A stretch of DNA of 64,000 nt, taken from assembly GCA_023512835.1 (NCBI GenBank), contig CM042088.1, positions 38,234,164 to 38,298,163 on the forward strand, in the 5' to 3' direction. This stretch comes from Taxillus chinensis. Lineage: Eukaryota; Streptophyta; Magnoliopsida; Santalales; Loranthaceae. The notes below the pieces were generated by a model that ran no database searches, was not told the origin of the DNA, and was given only the letters and a program-made list of their open reading frames with translations. Within the stretch, counting starts at the first letter, position 1; each line of letters opens with the position of its first letter. Below are positions 1-16,697 of this stretch, piece by piece. The position numbers were made by a program, and so were the translations under genes.

Positions 1-640
1 GGGGTGATGGTTGATGCCATCGGTGTGGGGGGGGGGGGGTGCGGGTGTGGAGAGATGGCCGATGCCATAAGTGGTGTTTTTTTAGGTATATTTGTAATTT
101 CAAACAGGGACGAAGATGCACAGGGGGTTAGGCAGGCGTTGGAGGATGCAGAGGCGGAGGATTGGGTGGTAGGGAAGGGGGGGAAGGGGGGGGGGGGGGG
201 GGTTACGGCCAACGTGGAGGGGAGGATGGCCAACACCAGCATTGAGGGCGGGGCGGGGCAAAAGTGGGTGGAGAGATGGCCAATGCCATTGGTGGTGCTC
301 TTTGTCGGATTGACGAAGAGCGAAGAGCTGCGCTGCGGCGACATCGTTGTCGGTAGAAGGGGGGAGGCTCACCGAATCGGAGATGTGTTGTGGTCCTGTG
401 GCCTGTGTGCGCGACCGCCACTAACTAGGGTAAGAGGGCAGCGTGATGGATGCGTTGTATGGTCAGGACTAGGGTGCGCATGTGTTTGCGGGTTGGGGTT
501 CGGTCGTGTTTTTTGCTGCATAATATTTAATTTTTTCTTTCTTCCTTGCCGGTCAATAACACGTATTAAGTATAAAAAAATTAACACCACCCTTGATTTC
601 AAAACAAATATTTTCTTTATGGTATTGTATATCAAATATA
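1..640. other. G-rich low-complexity block, no supported gene
   Basis: The + strand is strikingly G-rich, with pure G runs near 28-38 and 179-201 and many repeats of short GGNATGGCC-like units. Long open frames exist on both strands, but their translations are Gly/Pro/Arg-biased, as expected from composition alone. No domain, splice structure or promoter is visible. It resembles the GC-rich interiors of the TIR elements at 28.6-29.1 kb and 53.7-53.9 kb, so it may be the interior of another such element cut by the window edge. Confidence 0.4.
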
Positions 641-1290
641 GGGCTGCAAACGAATCGAGCCGAACCAAGTAGTAAGGTATTCGAACATGTTCATTATTAT
701 TCATTAACGAACTGAACCAAACACGAGCCTTAAATTATGATGTTCATGAATTGTTCACGAACATTACTCTATTGTTCGCAAATAGTTCACAAACGTTCAC
801 GAACATGTGTTCACAAACTTGTTCACGCACGTTTACGAACACAATTATAAAATCATAAAAGTCAGTGAAAAGAATCCATACTGTAAACTTATCCAAAAAA
901 GTATAATTAATTAATTATTAGGTTGTGTTATCTTTGCTTAATATGTTCAAATAATTATTATATATAGTTTACTAAAATTTTATAATAATAATAATAGTAA
1001 ACAAATAAATCAAAAACATATATTTTTTATTTAATAATAATATAAAAAGTATATTATATTAATTAAAATATATTTATATTTAATAAAAACAACTTGTATA
1101 CATAATAATTGATTAATTTTCACGAACACGAACAATATTAACGAATTGTTCATAAACACTTGTTCGTGAACGTTTGCGAACATATTCATAAATATAACAA
1201 TGATGTTCGCAAATTATTCACGAACGTACCTATTCCTTAACAAACAAACATAAACAATCTTTTATTGAACCAAAGACAAATTTATTTATG
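638..1290. repeat. hAT-MITE-like repeat with GTTCRYGAAC motifs
   Basis: The block opens with TAGGGCTGCAAACGAATCGA, close to the TAGGGNTGNAAA type terminus of plant hAT-derived MITEs. It is built from many direct and inverted copies of the GTTCACGAAC / TGTTCGTGAACG motif, especially at 740-840 and 1120-1230. A matching right terminus and a clean target duplication were not found, so the right boundary is approximate. There is no coding potential. Confidence 0.5.
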
Positions 1291-1689
1291 AACATTTGAT
1301 TTATTCCCTAATCAAAGATAAGTAAAATAATAAATTATTTTTATTTTATTTTCATGCTAATTTCATTCACTTCGATTGCATTAACGTGTACGAAATGAGT
1401 CCTAAACTACTTTGATCGGACATATCGATAAACCAGCGGTGGGTTTTGATTTGGCCAGCCTCGGGCGTCGCACAGGATAAATGCCTTTCGTACAAACGCC
1501 TTCCTTCTGCGGAACGACACACAGCCACGTCACGTTGTAAACGTGCGAGGCGAGGCTTGGTATTGGTAGATAGAGTTCAGGTGCGGTCAGATCGGACGGG
1601 CCGCGATGAAGTCCATTATTGTATAAACCACCGTCCATCGTTCTATCAAGCCCGACGATATTTCTGGAACAGTGAAAGACGGTTCGGTG

Positions 1690-2802
1690 AGCTCTCTGCA
1701 GAGGTGGTTCTGTGTCTCCCTCACACCTCTCTCCATTTTTCTAGTGTTCTCTCGATCCTTTGTTTCTGCAAATTTTTAGTTGAGAGCAATCGAATCTATC
1801 ATCGGTTGAGTTGTGTTTTTAATTTAACTAATATATTGTTCATTTGATCGTTGTCGTACTATATGGATTTTGGCAGGCGTTTTTTTTTAGTAAATTAATT
1901 TATACCTTATTTGGATGTTTTTGTTTATTTCTTTGCGCTATCACTCAAGTTGGATGATATGTTGTTTAAAGCTTTCGTTTTTTTTTTTTTAAATTTTCTT
2001 TTAAGCACGATGCTCAGTTGATGAGTTCGCTTGATGCTACTGATTTTGTTATTTATTTATTATAAATTTCATAGGTCATGAAGAATTTGTTTGATTTTCG
2101 TTCTGCATGGTTTCTCTGTAGGTTTTTTTTTTTGGGGGGGAGGGGGAGGTTAGGGACTTGAGTTAGTGATGGTTGAAGTGGCAACACACATATTTAAGAG
2201 CACTAGTAGAAGTTTTGTTTTCATATATTAAGTAAAAAAGTTAAAAAATCATTAAATTATCTTTACAACCGATGTCTAATTTTTGATTTTTTTTTTATGA
2301 GATTTCGCACTATTTATTTTTTATAATTATTAAATTATATGTATAAATTTTTTTTTACCTCTCTCCTTTATGGTTTTTATAATATTTAATTTTATTTTAT
2401 ATTAAATTATTAAAAATTTATTATTAAATAAAAATAAAAAAATATTATTTTAATAATATAAAATAGGAATTTATTGTAATCTATATTTGTATAGAAAAAT
2501 AAAAAGTAATTTAAATATGTAAAATTAGAAAAGATGGTTGGAAATCTAGTTTTAATGCTCTAACATGCTCATATTTTTGAAACTCAAAATATAAATGAGA
2601 CTTCACTAGTTAATATTTTATTTGCTCGGCCTTTTATTTCAGCTAGTGGGACCAGAATATTACAAACACACTTGAAATAGAATCACATGCATGAGGGTTT
2701 TGCTTTATATCTGCTGTACACATCTTCAAGTTTATCTGGTATGCAATTGTTTCTATGCTTGCGAACTCATTATTGACTACTGGGTAATCATATGTTCAAC
2801 AG
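1690..2802 (+). promoter_or_regulatory. 5' leader and leader intron of the aspartic protease gene
   Basis: A pyrimidine-rich stretch of about 1710-1770, rich in CTCTCTCC and CTTTG, looks like a plant transcribed leader. The coding start at 2809 lies six bases after a clear acceptor (AG at 2801-2802), so an untranslated first exon and an intron of up to about 1 kb are likely. The donor could not be fixed. The proposed intron contains the MITE at 2198-2560. Confidence 0.4.
2198..2560. mobile_element. Tourist-like MITE (TAA target duplication)
   Basis: The termini read GAGCACTAG... and ...ATGCTC, inverted for the outer bases, and are flanked by TAA at 2195-2197 and 2561-2563. The 363 bp interior is AT-rich and noncoding. 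The 3 bp TAA duplication and GAGCA-type ends match the larger elements at 28471 and 53536, which suggests one PIF/Harbinger-like family. It sits in the leader intron of the aspartic protease gene, upstream of the start codon. Confidence 0.6.
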
Positions 2803-2808
2803 GTCAAC

Positions 2809-6767
<3,959 letters not shown>

Positions 6768-6999
6768 AGGGAGGGTAGCTTTCCGACTGGTCTTTATTCA
6801 AAGTCCGGCATGTTATCTTCTAGCGTGTTTGTGAGGTTGCGTCGTACTTTTACTGTCTTGGATTATTGGCCAATCCAGAATGGGATATTCTGTAGCTGCG
6901 TAAAAGGAAGGGTAGCTTCCCGGTTGGTCTTTTATTCGAACTCCGGCTGTTATCTGCTAGCGTGCTTGTGAGGTTGCGTTGTACTTTTACTGTGGCATG

Positions 7000-8820
7000 T
7001 AAATATGGGTGTGCTATTGCTGACTTCTAGAAAGGCCACCGCCTGGTGTTATTTCGATTCAGAGGGTGTGCCCTGGTAGTTGGGCTAGTCTACGTAAATC
7101 CCATGTCACCAACCAAGACTCTGAACCGCGTAGAGCTGTCAGGCTTTACAAGATTGTAAACCATTTGGTGACTCAAGCAATAATAGGGGGCTTTCAGACC
7201 CTCTAATACCATTCCTACTAATATAAAAAAACAATACAAAACCAAAGAAATAGGATGAGCTGCCGAACTGATGAAATTGCGTGGGAATCAAGCACACAAG
7301 TATGCGTAATCTTAGACCTTCTGGTTTAACGGAGTAATTGTCGGTCGGTAGGAGTGGGAGTATCATCAGAATGTAAATATATATTGAACATAATAGGAGG
7401 ACATATATACTAGAATTGGTAAATTATGGTTAAGTTTGGTAGTGTTGTGTTTTTATTTTAAAAGAAATTATTTTTAGCTGTGATAAAAATAAGTGTTTAA
7501 TAAAATATAATTTTAAAAGTATTCTGAAAATTAAAAGTAAATAATAGGTATTTGATAAATTAAAATAAAAATTATTCTAGAGATTTAAAAAATTAAAAAT
7601 ATTTTATTATTATTATAATTGTTTAATAAAATTTTTAATTTTATTCCAACCATCCATCCACTCCCCACCCCCACATGCACTATCTCTATTGCCTAACACC
7701 TCATTCCCATCACTCAAGGCCCCCTCCTTGCCGCCTAACCCCGCCCTCCCATCCCCGTCACCCAAGCCCATCGCCTAAGCCAGCCTCCCAAGCACTCAAG
7801 CCCCCCCTCCCATCCTGAGCGACCAAGCCACCCTCCCCGCCGCCCAAGTTTAATTATGTATATTACATATATATAGTTATAATTAAAATTAATTAGTAAT
7901 ATAATTTGTTATTCTATATTATTTGTGATAAACATGTTATTAACTATAATAGTGGTAAATGAATTATATGATTTTAAAAAGTTATCTAATTTGATTATTA
8001 GATAATTTGATTAGCTTTTATGTTTTTATGTTATTAATTTTAACTTAAATGGTATTAATTGTCAGTGCTGGTTTCAAGGCCAGGTAAGTGAGGCCTGGGT
8101 CTTAGGCCCTCTAAAATTAGATTAAAATTAGGGCTTACGGGTCTCATTTCATCTTGGCCTAACCTCCGACAGCAAAGAATCAAAAATTAATTTATAATTT
8201 CGACTATGATATATGTTTTTAAATTTTATATTGTTCCTATAATTATAGTAAAGTAATAATAAAAATAAATATTGACAGCTTAATATGTTGATACAAATAT
8301 TATTGTATTTACATAAGAAGTCTCAATTTAATAATCACCTTAGACCTTCTAAATTTCGGGAATGATCTTATAGTTTCTGAACGTGAATTTCATACTTTGT
8401 ATTTCAGTCCCTCCTAACTGAACTTTTTAGATCCGTCCCTGTGTCCTCCAGATCGAAAATAGGCTTGGATGAAAAATAAAAGGTTAGTATTGGTATTTTA
8501 TTTTGTTTTAAAATAATTATTAAAAAAGTAGTTTCAAAAAGTAATCTTTTAACTACTCCTGCTTGAGAAAAAAAAACATAAATTTACTTTATAAATATTT
8601 TTTTAAAAGTTATCAAATACCTTTTATTGCTTTTGCTTATAAAATAAGCAGAATCAATCTCCTAACAGCAATAACAAATGATGGTGTTACGTGTTTTATC
8701 TTTTTTATATTAGTCGCGGTATGGTGTTGATAGCATAGGATAGTTGAAGTCTTTAGACTCAAATATTTTCTTACTTTGTTTTCTAATGTTAGAGTACTTT
8801 GAGATAGGAGCGGTTACAAA

Positions 8821-8877
<57 letters not shown>

Positions 8878-9630
8878 AAGAACGAATGATAAAATAGATT
8901 GTCATTTCTGCTGTACTCTGTGTCTGTTTATTTTTGATATTAGGAATTGTGTGCGTGTGTTTTATATTATCATTGTTTGCAACCTTGCATCCGCAAAATA
9001 GGAAGGTTTTAGAGATAGAAAGGGTGAAAAGAGCATTATTGTAAAATAAAAAAATAAAAAACATTTTAAAAAAACAAATCAAACTCCTTGTCGGAGTGGG
9101 ACCGGGTGCTTGGTGTGCATGCCTCTCACTCTTCCTTCTTGTTGCACACTACTTCGGCCGCGTGAGCGAGGGACACCTTATGCACGCACTTTGATTTAAA
9201 CTAAAGTAGGAAACTGGGTTTCTAGTTATTTTGTGTTCCATTCCCTCGTGCTTTTTATTTTCTTCTCTTAGTGGTAGTAATAGTAATAACAATAATATTA
9301 ATAGTAGTGACAGTATATTTGAAATGGCTATGTTATGATAAAAACCAACCAACCAAAACCATAGAAAAAACATTACCTTCACTGCCTCCCTACGCATGGC
9401 TAAAAGGCTAGATACAATCAGTCATAAGATAGATAAGAGGATTTTCCTATATTATATGGTCCATGTCCATTTAACATGGCCCTCAGGTACCCTGCACGCT
9501 TTTGCATGTTTACTCCACCGTTAAAACGAAAACAAACACTGCTAGCGGCGAACTCATTACACGACCTGCAACTCAATGGTATGGAACAAGAACGCAAAAG
9601 ACAAATCAGTTGACCACCAGTAATGGCTTC
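7000..9630. other. Intergenic region with C-rich block and AT microsatellite
   Basis: No gene is supported. 7640-7850 is a C-rich block of imperfect CCC/CCATC and GCCNCCCAAGC units set in AT-rich DNA. 8066-8440 holds a moderately GC-rich stretch (around CAGTGCTGGTTTCAAGGCC) that may be an old transposon piece. An (AT)n microsatellite occupies about 8827-8873. The rest is AT-rich with no open frame that looks like protein. Confidence 0.5.
8827..8873. repeat. (AT)n microsatellite
   Basis: Uninterrupted AT dinucleotide run of about 47 bases. Confidence 0.95.
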
Positions 9631-11513
9631 CTATGTATTTTTCTTGCTATCTGAATGGGACATCCTCTGGTCCAAAGATTTCAACTCATTTCGAAGGATT
9701 TGGTTTTCTTTAAGCAACCGGTCATACTCAAGAAGAAATCCTTCAGATTGCTTTCTCAAGGCAATGGCATTGGTTTCAGCAGCATGTATTTCTTTTGACT
9801 TTGTTTCAAGTTCAGATTGAAGCTGCATCAGCCTCACCCTCAGTCCATTTGTCACTTCCTCTAATGCTTTGATTTCTCCTGCACTGTCATCTTTCCCATT
9901 CTCAAAACCTTGGGTTTGTCTTTTCATGGCATCCATGTTCTTCCTTTGTACATGGAGTTCTCCGATATAATGGTGTAGCCTGTCAATCATCAGCACCAGG
10001 AATAGGCAGCATCCTGCATGAAACAAATTTATTTATCACAGGTTCATGGAAAAGGACAGCAGTAGACGGGTACATGAGGTTAATAGTGAAGAATTAAAAA
10101 ACTTCATGGTTTGCTTTTGATAAAAAGAAAAGTTGACATTTATCAACAACTCAGCAATTGACAGATCAAGTCAAATTCTACCATCAAATGAGATGTTCCA
10201 GTTTATAAAAGCTTTCCATAAAGTGAAAAGATAAAGTCCTGGCAGACAAAGACATGAAAATCTATAAGGACTATCCAATACATAAAGAGCAGGACGAAGT
10301 TAGAGGGGGAAGACATGTTAATAAACACCACAGATAGATATCATTCACGCATTTAAGAATATGATTCCATATTAATTAATTTTAACAATTTTACCACTCA
10401 AAGTTTACATAGATTATTATATTTATAATCTCATATGAAATATGGTTATCTACAAACTTAAGCTCTATCATGTAGACGTGCAGTCATTAAGTGCCCTTCA
10501 CTTCCACATTTCATGGGTATTAGCATGATCATCTTTATTGAAATGAATTTGTGGCAGTGAAGTACATTAGTCCCACTAAATGAACTAACCTCAACTGTCT
10601 ATCGAAAAGGTTGACTGAGAGCTGGGATTTTTTTGATAAAAACAAGTAGTAACACGGCAACCTAATTAAAAATAAAAGACCAAAAAGAAAGTTCGTTAAG
10701 CGATAACAGAAGTTGAATATTTCTTCATCTTTGCATCGTAGTAGAGTTTTATAATGGCCCATCATTTATTTATTTTTTAGGATAATGAGGGTGTTTTAGG
10801 CTTCAAGCCATTAGCCACGCCATACTCATCATTTTGCTGGGGTTGGGAAACACTTTCATTCTAAATCTAAGTAAAGAAAGTTCCCAGCCTTTTGCAGGCT
10901 ACGAACAAATTATTGGCAAAATATAGATGGCGACCAAAAAATTAGACCCAACATGAAAACAATATATGTAAGAGCATGACAATCGTTTAAGGACACGAAT
11001 TGAAGTTTTAGGGAGTAAAAACAACGTAACGTTGCCGCCGCAGGGTCATATGCATTATTCGCAGCCCAATATTAGATTGAACTGACAGTCACATCCGGGA
11101 GACACGCTCCTAAATTAAAACATCCTAAATAACTATCATGATAACTCAAAAACAAATTACTTAAATCAATCGACTGTATAAAAAATAAAACTGAATTACC
11201 CACCCATGAGAAAAGCTTGGAGACGATGGTTGGCCATGAGGACCTGATCCGTGAGGCTCAAACTGCCGTCGTCGAGGCCGCGGTTACGGATCTTGATGAC
11301 ACTACGCGCACTGGACATCAACACGACGAAGAAGGTTAGGGCAACGGTCTTGATCACGACAGGTCCGCGGGCGCCCTTGATCCGATCCAACCTCATGATC
11401 ACTAGTTTCCTCAGAGGGGTCTTGAATAGCAGCAACAGGATGAGAACCATCTCCGATGAGATGACCCCAAACAGAAACTCAATCATGGTCTCCACGACAA
11501 ATCCCTCAGCCAT
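9631..11513 (-). CDS. BAP31-like ER membrane protein
   Basis: Two exons: 11513-11204 (start codon at 11513) and 10013-9631 (stop TAG), with a 1190 bp GT-AG intron. The joined product is 230 residues, close to plant BAP31-like proteins. The first exon encodes three hydrophobic segments (about residues 5-30, 48-65 and, across the splice, 100-118). The remainder is a charged helical coiled coil of about residues 120-220, ending in KKNT. That is a KKXX dilysine retrieval signal, expected of an ER-resident cargo chaperone that faces the cytosol with its coiled-coil tail. Family knowledge: BAP31/BAP29 proteins handle ER export and quality control of membrane proteins. Here the role is inferred by family. 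The gene is transcribed toward the aspartic protease gene (tail to tail). Confidence 0.9.
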
Positions 11514-11519
11514 TACACC

Positions 11520-13102
11520 GGGGGGTTGCCAGCGTCTGATGAATGATCAACAAAATGCGCGCACACGAGCGCGCGAGGGGGCATGGGTTTTCCACTGCCC
11601 TTGCAATTGATTTGCCAACTAATATGCCCCCACAATCCTTAGCCATCAAGATGTCTCTGTGACTCTCTCTCTCTCTCTCTCTCCTTTCTTTCTTTTTTAA
11701 AATTACTTTTTTACTTTTGAAAGATGGTGTCCCTGCTCTTCTCCATAGTCTATCTTTTGCCTCACTGCCTACTTATAAAACCTTTTATATCTATTTTTGG
11801 TATATATATATATATATATAATTATTTAATTAGGCTATAATTCAGCTATAATTAAATAAAAATTTAATATGAATCATTTAATGTAATATTTAATAATTTA
11901 AATTAAAATTCTCATCAAAAGAATTTAATCTCACATTTTGTGTAGCATGACCTATGTATATATATAATGTTGACATATATAAGAGAAATACAATGAGTGC
12001 GAATACAATCACACAATTTCACATTTCTATGTGAAATTAAATTTATTTGATTATTTTAATTACACAAATATTATTGACATAATACATAATCAACTATAAT
12101 ATTTATTTAGGTCTTTCAATAAGTGCATATATTAATTTTGTTCCCATTTTACATCATCATTAACTACAATAGCAGTAAAAAATAGAAAGAAAGAAAAAAA
12201 CCTGCTCCAAAATCGTTCTATTCTCTTTTTAAAAAACAAAAAAAATACTATAATTGCTAAATTTACTCTTCATTTTGTGCGTGTAAAAAAATAAATTTTT
12301 TATTTGTAAGAAGTTATTATTTATTCTTTACAAAAATAATTTATATCTATTACAAAAATAATTTTCACCCACTACAGCATCAAATTTATTTCTCTCTCTT
12401 CATTTCATCAATGATTGAACGAAAAAAATTATATATATATGTAATATAAATAAAAGAGATAATAATGTTAGAGTGTATTATTTTTCATATAATTATATTT
12501 AAATAAAATATAAAATAAAATTTTAAAAAAATATATGAATAATGTTATAACTTGTTTGGTACGCGACAATGAAATTAGAGGGAATGCAATTAACATGGAA
12601 TGACATTAATGAGACCATGGGAATGAGAATCAAGTATTCCAATCTTATGTTTGGCATCCTAGGAATACAATGGGAAAAAAAATCCCATTCCATTGTTTGG
12701 TACGTGGGAATACCAATGGATGAAAACACTTGGAAGTCATAATTACACTGAAGCCCCTGCTACTTGGTTTTGCATCAAATCAATCTGCACAACATCCTTG
12801 AATTAGGGAGTAATGAGGGCTTTAGTGGTCCAAAGTTTAACCCCAATATACATATCCACAAATAATCTTGATTTTTGAGGCCAAATTCCTCCACGCACCC
12901 TTCCTTTTGTAACCCCTCCAACATCAACGGAAACTCTTTGTCATATACATGGCCATTTCTAAGTCTTTGCTCCTCTGTGACATTATTCAAAACCAAATTG
13001 ATGATTCATGAAAATAAAGACGACAGACGGGCATCTGGTGGCAGCAGGGAGGTGCTGGTGGTGATGGGTGGGACTGAGGTGGAGGGCCAACATAGGTGAC
13101 GG
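11520..13102. other. AT-rich intergenic region upstream of the BAP31-like gene
   Basis: Contains a (CT)n run at 11663-11683, probably in the BAP31-like promoter or leader, short AT microsatellites near 11800 and 12430, and long AT-rich stretches. 12545-12735 has repeated TTTGGTACG and GGAATRC motifs in near-inverted arrangement, suggestive of a small MITE, but its ends were not resolved. No gene is supported. Confidence 0.45.
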
Positions 13103-13613
13103 TGTTGGTATCAATATACCTAGATAATTTTGCAAATGCCTTTTTCTTTTTGAATGTAGGCACTCTCGTTTTTTTCTTCCCTCTCATTACCGAAGAAGAA
13201 TGTTGGAGGACGGATAACAAAACATCACTCTACATATTACATATTTCATTCGTTAAACTTTATGTACATATATATCTCATATTCCTTACACACCCATTTA
13301 ATGCATTGACTCCACTCACATAATGTTATGACCACTAGATGTCTTCTAATATCTTATATGTATACAAATAACACACGCACACATCTTCACCTAATATGAC
13401 AGAACATGTGCCACTTCCATTCGATGGAAAACATAACACACTTTCATTCAGCGCCTCCATGGCCCCACACGTATATCTTACATAATTTCAACATACAATA
13501 TCATCAAAAGCGACATCGATTCGGTGCTATGCAAAAACAAAGTAGCTACACCTTCTTTAGTGGTACTTAATTTTGCACATGAAGAGACATGCAAGTCGGC
13601 TATTTGACAATAT
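13103..13613 (-). repeat. Copia left LTR, first part (continues 19122-19157)
   Basis: Aligns base by base with about 23421-23875 of the right LTR, for example GACCACTAGATGTCTTCTAA and GCGACATCGATTCGG in both. It breaks at 13613 exactly where the gypsy LTR starts and resumes at 19122. In element orientation this is the 3' LTR. Confidence 0.88.
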
Positions 13614-13998
13614 TGTCACGGACCGAGGCTTATCCTAGCATACTTAGGCCATTTTGGGGTATTTCCCCCTTGTAAAGTGTTGTACTTAGCTTATAGCGTG
13701 AGTTGTAGAGATTTTAGATTTCGATCATATATGATGTCTCCTGGCGACATAGCCAGAAAAGTGTTAACATCTATATGTAGGGGAGTGATGTTGTAAAGCT
13801 TTCAAGCATTCAATACAATCGTTTGTTGCCTTCGTTTAAATCGATCTTCCGCTAAGCGCTTCCCTACACAATTGCTTTACAACGGATCGATGGGTTCCGA
13901 TCCAAATGCGACGAGTTAGGCTGACCTAGCGTTCCTTCGTACGGGTGGGAACTAGGTGCCGCACGGGTTAAGCTGCTATAAAGGCTGACCCCGTGACA
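13614..13998 (+). repeat. Gypsy 5' LTR
   Basis: 385 bp, TGTCACGG to CCGTGACA, and I could find no difference from the copy at 18737-19121. Followed two bases later by the primer-binding site. Confidence 0.95.
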
Positions 13999-14000
13999 AG

Positions 14001-14012
14001 TGGTATCAAAGC
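14001..14012 (+). other. Primer-binding site (initiator tRNA-Met type)
   Basis: TGGTATCAAAGC directly downstream of the 5' LTR. It differs by one base from the common plant retrotransposon site TGGTATCAGAGC that pairs with the 3' end of initiator tRNA-Met. Confidence 0.85.
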
Positions 14013-14084
14013 ACGGTTGGTGCTAAAGTTCGGTGGAACAATCAAAACTTCGAGACGGTGTAAAAATGACAAACGGAGGATCTG

Positions 14085-16697
14085 TTGTCATTAGTGGTGG
14101 CGACCACGAAGGCCGCGACAAGGAGCACCACGCTAAGGAACGGAGGAGAGACAAGTCCGTTTCGAGGGAAACATGTCCGCCTGGAGAGTCGGCTAGCCAA
14201 ATTGGAGTTGGCGTTAGCCGAACAGATGGAGGTGGTCGAGGAGCACACTGAAAGCATCGAAAAGCTGGACTCAGAGGGTGAGGAAAGCTATGGGAGGATG
14301 CAAGGGCTTCTCAACTCCGTCATGGACGACATGAACTCTCGATTTGAGGGCTTGAAGGGTTCTCTTATGTCCCAAATCCTGGCGATGCAAGAGGAAATCA
14401 AAGAGATCAAGGCGGATTGGTCTCTCTGTAAGATGGCAGTCACCCAAGGTGGCGTTGGCGGCCATTCCAGCTCTAAAATCGACGTGCCAAAGCCTAAGAC
14501 CTATGCTGGGTCAAGGAATGCGAGGGAGTTAGACAACTTCCTCTGGACCATGGAGCAGTACTTCGATGCCTTGAACATTGTCGACGAGGCAAAGAAGGTG
14601 AAGACCGCTCCACTATACTTAGTCGATTCGGCTATGGTGTGGTGGAGGCGACGATATGCCGACAAGGAGTGCGGCCTATGCATTATCGACAATTGGGCGG
14701 ATTTCAAGCGGGAGATCAAGGCCCGGCTCTATCCCCAGAATGCGGAAGACGAGTCCCGGGGGAAACTTCGGCGCCTTACCCACAAAGGCACGGTGCAGGA
14801 GTACGTCCGCGAATTTTCAGAGCTCATCTTGGAGATCCCGGATATGTCCGCGAAGGATTCACTATTTTCCTTCATGGACGGATTGCAACAATGGGCGAAG
14901 TTGGAGTTGCAGCGGAGGAACGTGCAGGACCTGGCGTCGGCCATGGCGGTGGCCGAATCACTCATCGAATACAAGAAGCCGGAGAAGGCCACTAGCTCTT
15001 CATCGACTTCCAAGACGAACAGGTTCCACAAGGAGAAACGTGGGGGAGACAACCGGAGTGAAGGAAAAGGGAGACCCTTCCAACCGTCTAAGGACTTTCG
15101 CCCAAAACACTTCGCGAATGGTTCCAAGGACGGGGAGAAGCCAAGGATCTCCTGTTTCCTTTGTGAAGGCCCTCACAAGGCGTTCGAGTGCCCGAAGCGC
15201 TCCAAACTCTCCGCGATGATCAACGAAGACGAAGAGAGGAATGCGAGGGATCCACGACTTGGTTCCTTGCAGCTCCTCAATGCAATCAAGGCGAAGGTGG
15301 AGGTGCCACCATCCGGACGACAGAAGGGCCGCATGTACGTGCTCGCTAAGGCCAACAACCTTGAAACTAAGGCCTTAGTGGACACGGGTGCGACCAACAA
15401 CTTCATCAAGGTCGAAGAAGCTCGTAGATTGGGGATAGTCTACAAGGAAGAGAAGGGCTGGCTGAAGGCGGTGAACTCCAGCGCCAGTCCAATCCATGGC
15501 GTGGCTCGAGGCGTCGAGCTAAGTATTGGCGAGTGGAGAGGCAAGGTGAATCTCTCAGTGGTGTCAATGGACGACTATCCCATGGTGTTGGGGATGGAGT
15601 TCGTTGACCAGGTGCGGGCAATTCCAATTCCTAGCACCACCACAATGTGCATCATGGACGAGGGGAAAACGTGCATGGTGAAGGTAATGCGGGAGGAAGA
15701 GCTCAAGGCGAAGTCTCTTTCGGCGCTCCAACTGTCCAAAGGAGTTAGGCGACAGGAGCCAACCTTCATTGCCATGGTGAAGGAAGAATGCCAAAGTGTT
15801 GGGGAGGAGCCCCCAACGGAAGTGAAGACGGTCCTTGAAGAGTTTGGGGACGTTATGCCACCCGAACTCCCAAAACAACTTCCGCCGAAGCGGGAGGTGG
15901 ACCACAAGATCGAGCTAGAGGCCGGTGCAAGGCCTACTGCTGCGGTGCCCTATCGGATGGCACCACCGGAGTTGGAGGAACTTCGGAAACAATTGAAGGA
16001 CTTGTTGGATGCCGGATTCATTCGGCCATCCAAAGCGCCATTTGGAGCACCAGTATTGTTCCAAAAGAAGCACGATGGGTCGATGCGGCTATGCATTGAC
16101 TATAGGGCGCTCAACAAGATCACAGTGAAGAACAGCTATCCCATCCCACTTATATCCGACCTCTTTGATCAACTTGGTGCTGCGAGATGGTTCTCAAAGC
16201 TAGACTTGCGGTCGGGATATTGGCAAGTGCGAATAGCCGAAGGTGATGAGGCAAAGACGGCGTGCGTCACAAGATACGGCTCTTACGAGTTCTTAGTGAT
16301 GCCCTTTGGCCTCACAAACGCCCCTGCCACATTTTGTACGTTGATGAACCGGATCTTCCAACCATACTTGGACAGATTCGTCGTGGTGTACCTAGATGAC
16401 ATTGTCGTTTACAGCAAAACCTTGGAGGAACACAAGGCACATCTACGGCGGGTTTTCCAAATCTTAAGGGAGAACCAACTCTTTGTGAAGAAGGAGAAAT
16501 GTGACTTTGCGAAGAAGGAGGTGCCCTTCTTGGGTCACATCATTGGCGGCGGCAAGTTAAAGATGGATGACAAGAAAGTGTTAGCCATCAAGGAATGGGA
16601 GACGCCCAAGAAAGTCCCTGAAATGCGTTCATTCCTTGGCTTGGTTAACTACTATAGAAGATTCATCCGCGGCTATTCCCACATTGCCGCACCCTGA
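14085..16697 (+). CDS. Gypsy gag-pol, N-terminal part (gag, protease, RT)
   Basis: 870-residue open frame. The gag part has a coiled-coil N-terminus and a retrotransposon gag domain over about 14490-15000, then a short zinc knuckle at about 15152-15190 with spacing CX2CX3HX4C (one residue shorter than the usual CX2CX4HX4C). The protease motif DTGA lies near 15381. The reverse transcriptase carries [10 protein letters not shown] near 16090 and YLDD near 16390. An earlier ATG at 14066 in another frame has better context just after the primer site and its frame fades near 14170, so the true gag start may be 14066 with a frame change. The frame ends early at TGA 16695-16697, at the RT/RNase H connection. 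Confidence 0.9.
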   Translation: MSLVVATTKAATRSTTLRNGGETSPFRGKHVRLESRLAKLELALAEQMEVVEEHTESIEKLDSEGEESYGRMQGLLNSVMDDMNSRFEGLKGSLMSQILAMQEEIKEIKADWSLCKMAVTQGGVGGHSSSKIDVPKPKTYAGSRNARELDNFLWTMEQYFDALNIVDEAKKVKTAPLYLVDSAMVWWRRRYADKECGLCIIDNWADFKREIKARLYPQNAEDESRGKLRRLTHKGTVQEYVREFSELILEIPDMSAKDSLFSFMDGLQQWAKLELQRRNVQDLASAMAVAESLIEYKKPEKATSSSSTSKTNRFHKEKRGGDNRSEGKGRPFQPSKDFRPKHFANGSKDGEKPRISCFLCEGPHKAFECPKRSKLSAMINEDEERNARDPRLGSLQLLNAIKAKVEVPPSGRQKGRMYVLAKANNLETKALVDTGATNNFIKVEEARRLGIVYKEEKGWLKAVNSSASPIHGVARGVELSIGEWRGKVNLSVVSMDDYPMVLGMEFVDQVRAIPIPSTTTMCIMDEGKTCMVKVMREEELKAKSLSALQLSKGVRRQEPTFIAMVKEECQSVGEEPPTEVKTVLEEFGDVMPPELPKQLPPKREVDHKIELEAGARPTAAVPYRMAPPELEELRKQLKDLLDAGFIRPSKAPFGAPVLFQKKHDGSMRLCIDYRALNKITVKNSYPIPLISDLFDQLGAARWFSKLDLRSGYWQVRIAEGDEAKTACVTRYGSYEFLVMPFGLTNAPATFCTLMNRIFQPYLDRFVVVYLDDIVVYSKTLEEHKAHLRRVFQILRENQLFVKKEKCDFAKKEVPFLGHIIGGGKLKMDDKKVLAIKEWETPKKVPEMRSFLGLVNYYRRFIRGYSHIAAP

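Noticed and set aside
4..672. Long open frames on both strands in the G-rich start of the window
   Set aside because: Composition-driven Gly/Pro/Arg text with no domain or splice context; frames overlap on both strands equally.
12775..12996. 73-residue minus-strand open frame with protein-like text
   Set aside because: Too short, no recognised family, no supporting exons around it.
14033..14251. Separate small gene upstream of gypsy gag
   Set aside because: It is the other frame of the gag start and probably the original gag N-terminus, not an independent gene.
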